DNA of 64,000 nt from Ryuthela nishihirai (taxonomy: Eukaryota > Arthropoda > Arachnida > Araneae > Heptathelidae): assembly GCA_038380435.1 (NCBI GenBank), contig JAWZYU010000001.1:15976001-16040000 (forward strand), in the 5' to 3' direction. Made by a program: the position numbers and the translations under genes. Shown piece after piece: positions 20,330 to 30,571 of the stretch (position 1 is the first letter of the stretch; every line of letters starts with the position of its first letter). The notes under the pieces were generated by a model. It worked only from the letters and a program-made list of their open reading frames with translations, searched no databases and was not told the DNA's origin.

Positions 20330-21610
20330 CAGGGAACCATTCTTTTTACTTAACACCTATAGTTATTTTTTGAAAAATATTGCCAGTTTTGAAATATATA
20401 CAGATAAAGCTTTACCTGTACTTCGAATAAAAAAATGTTAATTTTGATGAAAATTATTAGATCCCTTTAGAAAAAAATCCAAAAAAAGCCTATCTTCTAT
20501 AAAATCGTTCTATGTCAGGTAACCCTTATTATTGTTTCAGAAGTTTCAGATTCACAGGGTCACCATCCAGGATGGAAATCTGCTTAAAAATAAAATTTCG
20601 ACTCCACATCGGAACCGCTCAGGCGTTGGAGGTTTTTCATAAGCCATACAGACAGACCGCAAGCATTGCGAAAACTACATTTTCGAGTTCGGAGAACCGT
20701 GAAACGTGTCCGTGATCGAAAATTCCCCCATCGCTTTTTCTTTAACAGTCCTAATACCTTTTTTGTAGTTTGTATGGGAGAGTAAAAAAGTACGATTGTT
20801 ATCACCAAGATCGATGTAGTACGAAAAAAAATATATTATTCTGCCATGACGCATTGGATTTAAGAAAGTGACGCTTGTCGAATGAATGCAGCACAACGCT
20901 GATAAGTATCATCAATTTGACAGATGTCCAGAGTGGTTAATTGATGAGTCATCGTTATTGTAATTAGTCCAACGGCAAAAGCTCGCTTGAAGAAAGAAAA
21001 GTTTAAGGTGCATAAATAAAAAAAATGAAAACACAGAGAAAACTTATTGCTATCTGGAGCAATTTTAATTTCATGACTTTTTAGTATCTTTCGTAAGTCA
21101 TGTATAAATATTGTATATGATTAAATAATTTATCATGTATAAATATTGTATATGATATATCATGTATATGATTTGTTACATATCGGAAAACAGAAGGATT
21201 TCTACATAACTCCTCCAACAATTCTGTTAAAAATATTTCAACATTTTTGCAATTATAAATATATTATATAACTTTTAAAAGAAATTCCTTGAACAAAGGA
21301 CAATCTAGAAGCTTTATTGAGCCTGTTCTGGTTTCTCACATAACCCTTCTATCATATTAGCTACGTACGCTAATCACTGGACCAGGTATGGTCTTAACAT
21401 CATATACCTATCGAACCAGATGTTAAAACAAATAACTTTAAATTTGAGTTTTCTCTTGTTTCCATAGAGGTGCTGCTTTGTAAAAAATGTTATTTTTTGC
21501 TATTTAATTAAAATCAAGCAATCAAATATGAATGCAATAATATAATAAACAGCAGAGCGAGATAGAGATCAATTTTAAATGTTTTTACAGATATATACAT
21601 GCATCAATAA
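20330..21610. other. Unassigned AT-rich stretch with a small duplication
   Basis: No coding domain seen. A 23-bp word starting TCATGTATAAATATTGTATA occurs twice at 21098-21120 and 21133-21155. A GC-richer block at about 20,570-20,730 may be a repeat that I cannot name. Confidence 0.4.
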
Positions 21611-21611
21611 A

Positions 21612-21790
21612 CGATCCTCAAGCAGTCACATGAGATTTACCCAGACTGTGTAGTTTAGTTTCCCATAAATATCTCTCCTTAGCAACAGGTACTGCATTTA
21701 GCCACTGCAGCCCAGTTCTAGTAAGATTCTGCTTGACATTCTCCATTTACCTCGTTCTAGATTTTCTCCTTTCCCTTAAGCCTCTAGGCA
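21612..21790 (-). repeat. RTE LINE 3'-end fragment
   Basis: Plus shows CCTCAAGCAGTCACATGAGA, CCACTGCAGCCCAGTTCTAG and CTTGACATTCTCC, the inverted 3' end of the same RTE family (compare 11,110-11,290). It stops exactly where the palindromic MITE begins. Confidence 0.75.
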
Positions 21791-22003
21791 CAGTCGCTCA
21801 AAAAATATCCGAACACTATGGTTGATTACAGAATTCAGAAAAAATATCTGGCAATGTTTTTTTTTAGAAATTAGTGATCTGGCAACCTTCGTGTACGTAC
21901 ACGAAGGTTGCCAGATCACTAATTTCTAAAAAAATCTTATTCTAAAAAAACTTTCTGAATTCTGTAATCAACCATAGTGTTCGGATAATTTTTTGAGCGA
22001 CTG
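21791..22003. mobile_element. Palindromic TA-type MITE, copy 1 (213 bp)
   Basis: A fold-back element whose two halves are almost complete inverted repeats meeting at CGTGTACGTACACG. Tips are CAGTCGCTCAAAAAA. TA follows it on the right; the left base pair has been lost. The second copy (53675-53887) has the same length and is flanked by TA on both sides, pointing to the Tc1/mariner superfamily. No coding capacity. Confidence 0.88.
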
Positions 22004-22097
22004 TACATGAACCAGATAACTGGGACAAAGGATTGGTTCAGTCAGTAGCTCGCCAAGCTCGTAATCTGTAGAGCTCAGATTCGAGATTCACCTAGGC

Positions 22098-23482
22098 CAG
22101 GCATGGCCAACTGTTTTTGCCCCCGGGCCGGATTGGAAAAAAAAATATTTTCACGGGCCGGATTGGAAAAAAAATATTTTCACGGGCCGGACGAAATATT
22201 AAAATTGAAAAATGTTAAGCAAAACACTTATTTCTTTAAGTAAACAAAATTTTATTATGAAATTTGTTTATGAATAATTGTAAGTAAATCAATACAACAA
22301 ATTAACATAATAACTAATGCGACGTGTTGAGGCGGTTTGCATCGCTTATTATTTTTTTAATATCTGGTTCTATACTTGTAGTAGCTATTCTTAACACAGC
22401 CTCCAAATGTAAATCATTCAATCTTGATCTTGTTGTACTTTTATTTAGATTCATTAAAGAAAAGGTTTGTTCACAAATATAAGTTGAGCTAAAGATTACT
22501 AAATACGTCTTGGCAAGTTTTTTTAAATTTCCATATTTTTCATTATTCAATTGCTTATAAAAATTGCACAAATTTTCTTGCTCTTCTCGATGTTTCTCAT
22601 GTAATAATTCATCACATTGTAAATTAATTATTTCTAATTGTATATCAACAGGAACGTCATCAACTTGTACAGAAAATGGATTTCGGATAATAGATAAAAT
22701 TTTATCAATTTTTTTGAAGCAATCGAATCTCTGCTCGAAATCTGTCATTAGTGCAAGGATGTTTTTATTAAATGTTTTAACCTTTTCTTTTAAAATATTT
22801 AAAGATATGGTCTGTAACGTTGGAAAATGATCAAATTTACATTCAGCCAGAATTGTAGAAAAAAGGCTAAGCTTCATTTTAAAAGCTCTTAATTTCTGTA
22901 TTAAATCATGAGCAAATAAATTTTTTCCTTGTATACATGTGTTAAATTCGTTCAAATGTGTGAGAATATCCAAAGAAAATGCTAAATCACAAATCCAATT
23001 TGGATCTAATAATTCAGGAAAATCCTCATTTTCTTTAAGCATTAAAAATATTTTTATTTCCTCTTGAAGGTCCCACACACGTCTTAAAACTTTTCCCAAA
23101 CTTAACCAACGGATTTTATTGTGATATAGTACATCTAAATGACTGGTATTTAGTTCTTCAAGGAGATCAATAAATTGCCTGTGATTTAATCCTTTTGATC
23201 GTAGGAAATTCACTAATTTCACAACTACATTTGTAACATGATCGATTTTTAAAATATTTTTGCACTATGCAAAAATATTTTACTCGCCTGCTGGCAACGT
23301 CGCTTGAACATCGAGTGCAGATGAGTATAAAAGTTTTATTTCTTTATAACGGAATCTTTTTTAAAAAATATAGAAGTATCGAGAATTCATTCGATTAATT
23401 ACTAGAAGTTAAATGTTAATATTGAAAAATTGTTCGCGGGCCACATAAATTCATTACGCGGGCCATATGTTGGCCATGCCTG
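22098..23482 (-). mobile_element. hAT transposon, internally deleted (1385 bp)
   Basis: Tips CAGGCATGGCCAAC and TTGGCCATGCCTG are 13-bp inverted repeats; ACCTAGGC is duplicated on both sides (22090-22097 and 23483-23490), the 8-bp duplication typical of hAT. The subterminal GGGCCGGATTGG block is present twice in tandem near the left tip (22125-22190), a style seen in Charlie-like elements. Only the C-terminal half of the transposase remains, so it is a deletion derivative that needed help to move. Confidence 0.92.
22314..23222 (-). pseudogene. hAT transposase C-terminal half (GTF2IRD2/ZBED5-like)
   Basis: One uninterrupted frame of 302 codons. The segment YHNKIRWLSLGKVLRRVW (near the N-terminus) matches the mid part of the hAT transposases related to GTF2IRD2 and ZBED5, and the C-terminus holds the hAT dimerisation region with KTYLVIFSSTYICEQTFSLM and RSRLNDLHLEAVLRIATT. 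The BED zinc finger and the first catalytic acidic residues are missing, so the protein cannot be a working transposase. The intact frame is notable and means either a recent deletion or a retained C-terminal product; the first is simpler. It lies fully within the TIR-bounded element. Confidence 0.88.
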
Positions 23483-23843
23483 ACCTAGGCCAACGATTTA
23501 ATACGAAAATATAACATTTCTGACCAATTGCAGGGTGGGGTTTATCTCTGCTAAGCCCTACCCTGCCCTTGTTCAGGAAGGGAATAGTGATGGGCTTGAA
23601 AAGACTGCCATCTGTTGGATGGGATGTTTAGCTGTTTTTTTTTGTTTAGGGGAGTTATACCTTGCGCATGTTAAAGAACACACTTGATGGCCTTGATGGC
23701 GGGCTAACCTGACGGGTCTCTGTCTCCTAACATCTGCCCAGTGGGTCCCCTTTCCTAACTTTCTCTGAGCCCTTGAGGCATTTGTAACCTGGCCATTTAG
23801 CCCATTGTGAGCAAAAATTGCAGCTCAGAAGTAAACATTATGC

Positions 23844-24859
23844 AATCCAGCTCTCATACTGCTGATGAGGCTATTGATAAGATTCTGTATAAATATAGCT
23901 CAATTCTCCATTGAAGTAGATCTGAGTTCAAGGAGGTTCTGGAGGGGGTTGGCATCCTGCAAGTTGCCTCCCCAGGGAGTATCAAAAATTCCGAATTTTA
24001 TTCAGATCCGAGATCTGGTTAGCTACTCCGTCTTATGAAGAAATCCCTTCTAGGAAATCGTCGACTGAATGAGCCCTGTGGGGAAGAGAAATATCATTCA
24101 AAGAGATGGAATCAGGGCCGATAACACATTTTAAAATCTTATGCAAGGTGCAAGAATCTCTTCTCTGTATCGCTAAGCATATGAAATGCCTTCTTGAAAG
24201 ATCTCTGTGCGACAAGTCATCATGATGAAATTCCAGACCATCGCACTTGCACGTGGAGGACCAATTAGGCATTTAGTCATAATGTTTCGTCTCTTCGGTG
24301 TATTATCTCTATTGTAATTCATATTTTCCGTCTAAAACCTGTATTAAAATCCTTTGATATTTGAAAAAGTTATGAAAATTCATTAACAAAAAAAACATTT
24401 TCTTTTTATATTATTACTTTGCAGCATATAGGACAGAGAAGAATTTTAGAGCTACTCTTAGCTGTTTCAAGCCTTCTCATACAAGGACATGCCCTACTAA
24501 GACCAAAGTACCATTGTCTCAGTTAGAGCTAACACAGCACACAAAGTTTGCCTTACTGGAATAACCATTAGCTCCCTAACCCAATATGCAAGTCAAGGCA
24601 TGATAATACAGACTAAGAATTTTTCTACAAAAACCACCAGTATCTTTTGATACTGATTTTACTGTCTTATAAAGAGCAAAAGATAAATAATACTTTTAAT
24701 GTTCTTGACGTATTGTTCACTTAAATAATAGACCGTTTAATCCGGTGACAAATTGACTTTTTTTCCACCATAGCATTTGTTGCCGCTGAATTCAAATTAG
24801 CAGCTATACACTTTATTGAATCGTTTCGTGTTTAATTAGTAATTTAAATAAATAATTAA
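23844..24859. other. Unassigned stretch with an unidentified frame
   Basis: A minus frame of 79 codons (24272-24033) has HHDDLSHRDLSRRHFICL and ISLPHRAHSVDDF, which I do not recognise. The region 23,900-24,250 is less AT-rich than its surroundings and could be part of an old element. Confidence 0.35.
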
Positions 24860-25062
24860 CCGTCCTGATGACCGAGTGGTTAGCGTGCTTAGCTACTGAT
24901 AAAAGGGATTTGGATTCGAGCTCCTGTTTAAAGTATGGATATTTCTGTTGTCTTTCTGCTGAGGTCTTGCCTTCATCTCAGATCTTCTCTACGGCGTGTT
25001 AAACTCACAGGCTCCTGTCAGATCCTTGTGGCAAGTAGATGCTTGAGGTGTAATTTATTTAT
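24860..25062 (+). repeat. SINE-B
   Basis: CCGTCCTGATGACCGAGTGG head, degraded B box GATTTGGATTCGAGCTCC, CTTTCTGCTGAGGTCTTGCC, CACAGGCTCCTGTCAGATCC and AGTAGATGCTTGAGGTGTAA with a TTTA tail. A piggyBac MITE is inserted 10 bases after it. Confidence 0.85.
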
Positions 25063-25072
25063 AGTGGCTTAA

Positions 25073-25600
25073 CCCTTTCACGACTAAGGGAAACATTTTT
25101 CCCATTTTAAAATTGGTGATTGTCGTATTTAATTATAACCTTATCTGCATTTTTTTATACAGAATGTCAAAATAGAACGTATGCCGAACGCAATTACGTA
25201 AACGGGAACGTTTAGAAAAAAAAACAGAACTGTCAGGAGGCATAATATATGTACTATGTGCAATGTCCATCTTTGCCTCACTACCAAAAGAAATTGCTTC
25301 GTAGAATATCATAATTAGCACATCATTTTGTATAGTAATTTTATTTTATAATTTTGTATTATTTTAGTTAACATTTTGTTCTAATAAACCAATAAATAAA
25401 AGACATTGCATAATAAGCCTAACTATAATTTGTGTTACCTTTATAGTCCATTGGGAAAAATATTTCCCATAAAATTCCAAAAAAACTGCACATTGTTATG
25501 TATTTTTCTTATGATATATATTTATTTTACGTCTAAACAAACTAAAATAAACAGTTACATACTAATATTTACTCTTAGAAATCTTGTGATCCTGAAAGGG
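25073..25600. mobile_element. piggyBac-type MITE, copy 2 (528 bp)
   Basis: Flanked by TTAA (25069-25072 and 25601-25604) with CCCTTTCACGAC and TCCTGAAAGGG tips; same orientation and length as copy 1. Differences are scattered single bases and two homopolymer-length changes. No coding capacity; the short plus frame that both copies share is AT-rich and carries no domain. Confidence 0.9.
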
Positions 25601-25604
25601 TTAA

Positions 25605-27411
25605 AAGCAGAGGTTTTCAACTTAATGATAAAGATCTCCCCAAGGTGTAATTCCTTTTACTTCAGGGTTAATCAGTAGACGTTGCTAAAAATATTGATTT
25701 CTGATTCTACTCAGGGCAGCTATTTTGCCTCCCTGAGAGAACTTGTATATCTGCCCCCTATTTCTCCAAATCTCTCTTAGCAAATAATGGTTAATGTCAT
25801 TTTAATAGCAACTGATGCTAATACTATTGAAAAATAGGTCGTACTTACCCAGATCACTTTTCTTCAGCTTTGATCGTTAGTTATTGGCAAATTTACAGTC
25901 TCTGAAAAATTATCGCCGGGTGCATTCTCGCATGTGCGGTAATCCCCTTCTTGATTCTACAAATCAAGGTGAGAACCGCAGTTATAAATGAATGCTATAT
26001 ATTTTATTAATAACGGATAAATTATTTTGTGCCAACGATGAGGATAGAGTACAACGTTTTTTATCTCATGAATTTTCATTTTATTTTACAAAGTTATTAG
26101 ATGATGCTAATGTCAAATACATTAAAAGCCACTGCTTTGGAGAATCAAACGAACATGAATTAATGAAATTATTGGATAAAAGTAAGATTTTTATGGATTT
26201 TTCTAAATTAAAATGGGATAATTCAACATTTTAAATAATTGAAATTTTTTTCTTAAATTAACGAACACTTCCTGCTAATTTACTGCTGAATAGTGAACAA
26301 CAATATATTAACTTTCAAGCATGCTTTTTTTAGTTCATTTCAATATAATCTTATTAGCAAGCAAAATTAGTTAAAGTTCTCGACGCTGCATATGAACCTC
26401 AAGAAGAGGTGCTCTAATCTTAATTAACATTCACCGGGAACTTCCTTTCTTAGAAGAAAACAAAAAAAAATTTAATTTATTGCAGCTTCTTAAAGAGTAT
26501 TAAATCCTAATACATTCTTTGTTTCGGATAATTTAATATTTGTTAGGGAATTAAAAAACATCATACATGTACAGTTTTTTTCAAGTCCTGGTGAATTCAT
26601 TATAACTGCATTTTGCACGACGATAAGATATCAGCACAAAATTAATTAAATTACGTGCAACATCTGCAGAATATATATGCATATTTTGGGATGAAGCTTA
26701 AAAAGCATACAATTTTATCACCTTTCTCGCCTATCGTAATTATGAAGCTCATGAAGACGACCTCCGATGTTACAAAGTTCTTCATTGTCTGAAGCCATTA
26801 TAAATTGTTACATCAATATATATCTTCGCTGAAATGCCTTCCTTGAAGGACAAATCCTATGTCGAATCATGTCGTGCCAACATTTAAATATTATCAAATC
26901 TCACTGCACTAGTATTCTGAATGATTCGCTATGTCTTTCTCATGGACGCTGAAGAATACTTATTAAAACTAAAAAAAACACCAAATTGAACATTTTGGGA
27001 AGTAGACCCAGTGTTGCAGCTATATCATTTTGGTCTACTGCCGTATCATGCTGCTTCATGATGGTAATGGTTCGAATTTCTATGTCTATATTAATCGTTT
27101 ATTTTTGTTTAAAATAACTTCCCAACATTTAAAATACTTGCAACAATATTACAATTGTGAAGAAATGGTCTTATAGACGAAGTTGTGATCCTTATTAATC
27201 GAAGAGCAAAGATGTGCAAAGAGTAAAGCGGGACGACTCCATAGCAAAAATGCGTATCGCGTTAGTAACCGACATTAAAGCAATGAGTTACAGTGGTAGC
27301 GGTTTGTACTTACAAAGAAATTTTTCCTTGGGTTGAATCATGCGTTAAAAATATTCTAGCATTAAACCATGAATTTGGAATAAATTTACGTAAACTAAAC
27401 TTATCCTGCCT
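25605..27411. other. Unassigned AT-rich stretch
   Basis: Apart from the small plus frame at 25992-26234, no element end or coding domain was recognised. Confidence 0.4.
25992..26234 (+). CDS. Small ORF, unrecognised, possible exon or chance frame
   Basis: A plus frame of 80 codons in a region without detected repeats. It opens MLYILLITDKLFCANDEDR, a short hydrophobic stretch followed by an acidic segment, and ends KLKWDNSTF with a TAA stop. The opening could be read as a very short signal peptide, but it contains a charged pair and is under the usual length. Codon usage is AT-rich like the surroundings. There is a single Cys after the opening, so it does not look like a disulphide-rich peptide. 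I do not recognise a family. It may be a chance frame, a piece of an old element or an exon of a gene whose other exons lie elsewhere. Confidence 0.2.
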   Translation: MLYILLITDKLFCANDEDRVQRFLSHEFSFYFTKLLDDANVKYIKSHCFGESNEHELMKLLDKSKIFMDFSKLKWDNSTF

Positions 27412-27600
27412 CAGCCGTCTCGTGGGGAGTAGTTAGGGCGCTTGGTCAAAGGGACTTAGATTTGAGCCACGAGTAAGGTTTTCTTTCTGCTGATTACCTT
27501 TCTTCTAGACTTCCTCACAGATTTTCTCTCTGGCATATTAACCTGATAGAACCTCTCAGACTTCTATGTCAAGCAGCTGATTGAAGGGACATTTACTTAT
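27412..27600 (+). repeat. SINE-B, diverged
   Basis: GCCGTCTCGTGGGGAGTAGT head, TTTCTGCTGATTACC, TCCTCACAGATTTTCTC and CAAGCAGCTGATTGAAGGGA end. B box is eroded (GATTTGAGCC). Confidence 0.75.
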
Positions 27601-28095
27601 CGTTCATCCTTCGGAAATCTTTACAACCTTTTATTGCAGTAGCAGAAGTCCTCTTGCAGCCAAGTATTCTACATTTCTTCTAATAGTATATCTTATGTTG
27701 CTAACACGTGGTCTCAGGTTTGCACCTGACCGCAAAGAAACCTTCACAGAGGATCAACAGCTGACGTTTAGTTTAGTTTTTTACCGGTGACACTTGATGT
27801 CACTGTTTGGACACGCCCGTTTATTCAGATTTGTCGAAAATAATTAATCTTTCAAGGCCATCAGATTTAAATATGATTAATAAACAGTGGTTTAGCCTGG
27901 AAACTTGGAGATCGCCCAATTTACGTTGTAAGTTTTAATGAAATTGAAAGTTTCAATTCCACTTTTGTCCTTTTCTATTACTGCGTTTACTTTTTGAATG
28001 TTGCCAAAAAGTAAACATTATTAACAATATTACTATAGCCATTTATCACAGAGATGAAACGTTTATAAAAAGTTAAAATTTATTATTACTTTTCC
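27601..28095. other. Unassigned stretch
   Basis: No recognised coding or repeat signal. Confidence 0.4.
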
Positions 28096-28097
28096 AG

Positions 28098-28425
28098 ATA
28101 CACTGCTGGTCAAATGTTTTGCAAGGAACACCAAAATTGGGATGAGAAATACTCCCCAGATATAAAAAAAAATAATTTAAATCCACTTTAATGCGTAGTT
28201 TGAAAAAAATTAACATATACATCTAATAAAACGTCAAGGTGTATGTAAAAGAGAGATACTATAAGAGTTAATTTCGTAAACGTGCTATCATTTGAATTTC
28301 AAATGCTACATTGTCAGTCTGGAACAGCAGAATACTTTGTGCCTCAAAGAAAACGTTTAGACGACTGAACACGATGAAGAGCGATTGCAAGATTGGAGGC
28401 TGGGCAAACAATCACGAGGGTGAAC
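28098..28425 (+). pseudogene. Tc1-like transposon 5' fragment
   Basis: TACACTGCTGGTCAAATGTT at the left resembles the Tc1 terminal repeat. About 240 bases on, the plus strand encodes RKRLDD, a stop, TR, a stop and RAIARLEAGQTITRV, which matches the first DNA-binding helices of Tc1-type transposases (LDD-TRGRAIGKLEEGR-type). The frame has two stops and ends at about 28,425; the catalytic DDE domain is absent. The protein would have bound the terminal repeats. Confidence 0.6.
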
Positions 28426-28653
28426 ATATCTTTTTTTTCCATCATTCTGTTATTTTAAAGCTATGGTAGAAATTGCAAATAACCCAGTTATCAGATCTTT
28501 TAGGGGGGTCCTAAATTTTAACTTCTCATGATGATCGCTGTATTGGATTATCATCTCGAATGAACAGGAGATCAAAAGCATTATCTCTAAAATCAGGTCT
28601 CATTGTAGCCACAGGGAATCAGGTATCTATCTCAATTGTGACCAGAAGGCCGA

Positions 28654-28755
28654 ATTCTATGGGCGTCAACCCGTTAACATTTTATACCTCTTTATTTATT
28701 ATACCTCTTTATATATTATACCTCTTTTATACCTCTTTTATTCTATGGGCGTCAA
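28654..28755. repeat. TACCTCTTTTA tandem tract bracketed by a 16-bp direct repeat
   Basis: ATTCTATGGGCGTCAA at 28654-28669 recurs at 28740-28755. Between them TATACCTCTTTA-like units repeat about five times (28680-28740). This looks like a slippage or template-switch product. Confidence 0.75.
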
Positions 28756-29001
28756 TCTTTTTAACCTCCAGAGCAACTTGAAATGGTGTCATGATCATGT
28801 AGCCTGGACTATAGATATATGACATCATATCTTGTGCACAAAAGAGTCTAGATTTTTCTCTACAATCGGACAGCAGATGTATACTGATCCAGAGAGAGGT
28901 GGAAACCCGCAAAAAGTCCCATAACATTGTTGAGAGAATTGCATTTAGTGGCTGATTTTCGACTGTGGGCCGAATTTTCATTGCTTGGCCTTGAAACACG
29001 G

Positions 29002-29397
29002 GGTGAGGGTGGCTCAGTCGGTAGCGCGCCAGGCTCGTAATCTGTAGTTCCCAGGTTCGAGTCCCAGCTGGGTCAGCGTTGAGATTTTTCTCCGCAAAAT
29101 TCCCCGCCCTGCCCACGGTCAGTAGGGGACACCGATGGGTTTGGAAAGGCCGCCGTCCGTCGGATGGGACGTTAAGCCGTGGCCCCGTGTGCGGGAGAGC
29201 CATACCCTGTGCACGTTAAAGAACACGCTGGATGGCCTTGACGGGAGGCTACCATCTGTCTCCCAACAGCTGTTCAAGTGGGTCCCCTCCCCAACCTTCT
29301 CTGAGCCTTCGGGGTCCATGTGACCTGGCCATTTAGCCCATGGTGTGCAAAAAAGTGCCGCTCAGAGGTAAAACAACCCAACCCAACAACAACCCAA
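29002..29397 (+). mobile_element. SINE-A, full length, young, with 13-bp TSD
   Basis: Same structure as the copy at 18,850 and nearly identical to it. CCTTGAAACACGG stands on both sides (28989-29001 and 29398-29410). The 3' tail is a longer run of CCCAAC/AACAACCCAA. A and B boxes are intact (TGGCTCAGTCGG, GGTTCGAGTCC), so RNA polymerase III transcription is possible. Confidence 0.93.
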
Positions 29398-29627
29398 CCT
29401 TGAAACACGGCCCTCAATGCTTTTGTGAATGCTCTGAAACACTATTTGAATATTCTGTGAATGTTCTGAGATATCGGGACGAGATTCTTAATCCCTATGT
29501 CAAGCTCTATGGTGTGCAATAGGTGGCAATTTCCACCTGATGGATAATAATACCCATTTTCACAGAAGAAGACCGAGCAACAAATATTTTTAGGAAGAAG
29601 GATACCTTTGTGAAGTCCTATGCTGGT

Positions 29628-29914
29628 TGGGTTGAGTTGGTTTACCTCTGAGCGGCAGGGTTTGCACATAATGGGCTAAATGGACAGATTACAAGGATCC
29701 CAAAGGTTCAGAGAAGGTTGCAAGAGGGGACCCACTGGAAAGCTATTGGGAGACATGTAGACTCTGGTCAAGGTCATCCAGCATGTTTCTTAACGTGAAC
29801 AGAATAGGTTGTCCCGCATATGGGGCCACTACTTAACGCCCAATACGAAGGCTCGGCCGCCTTTCCAAACCATTGCAATCCCCTACTGACCAAGGGGAAG
29901 GCCAGGAGTTTTGG
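29628..29914 (-). repeat. SINE-A, head missing
   Basis: Plus shows GGTTGAGTTGGTTTACCTCT, GAGCGGCAGGG, GGACCCACTGGAAAGC and CCCCTACTGACCAAG; the tRNA head is absent because the following LINE begins there, which suggests that the LINE inserted in or next to it. Confidence 0.8.
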
Positions 29915-30571
29915 TCTAAAAACAGTAGTTAGTTAGTCACTGGAAGGAGAGCTATGCACCAATCCCCTGTGATGATGCATATAACCGGCCAGGCCTAGCA
30001 CCTAATGCCCGACCCCTTCTTCTCGTGTGAAGCCCGTTAGTACGTTTGTAAAGAGATACTCTGTTGTGAAAGGGAATGGAAGGGGAGGGTTGCCAGGTCA
30101 GTGTAGCCTACTCATCTGGACAACTATGGCTGCTTTTCGTTTTTTATGCCTTGCTGAGGAGTGGTACCGACCATATATGTATATACCAACCTGAACGCAA
30201 TTATGGCTCTGAGTTTGATTATGGATCCTGACTTTGCTGCACTGGTGGGCTTCTGTGGAGGGAGAATCTTCCGCTGCGTTTTCTGTTTGTTTGTGGGTTG
30301 ACACCCCAAGTGAATAGATTCACAGGATATTTATCAGCTGGTGAATAATCCTGAGCAGAGGTCATCGCAGGCACCTGAACTCTTTGCTTCTATTGGCATC
30401 GTCAAATTCTACATTGGAGGAAGTCTTCCAGTGTAGATTCCTTCAGCCTTTTGTGGTGGGGGAACGAGTCTTTGCCCCATGTCTGCGATTAAGGAACTGT
30501 TTGATATTGTCGCCATTTCCTCTCTCAATAAACATAGTTTGTTTAAACATCCCACTAACCATTTTCTCTCC

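Larger units (their letters stand above)
22023..23843 (+). repeat. SINE-A split by a hAT element
   Basis: Head at 22023-22097 (TTGGTTCAGTCAGTAGCTCG, CTCGTAATCTGTAG) and body at 23491-23843 (GGGTTTATCTCTGCTAAGCC, GGGCTTGAAAAGACTGCCAT, CATTTAGCCCATTGTGAGCA, GCAGCTCAGAAGTAAACA) belong together. The break is the 8-bp target ACCTAGGC of the hAT element. The copy is diverged and so older than the hAT insertion. Confidence 0.85.
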
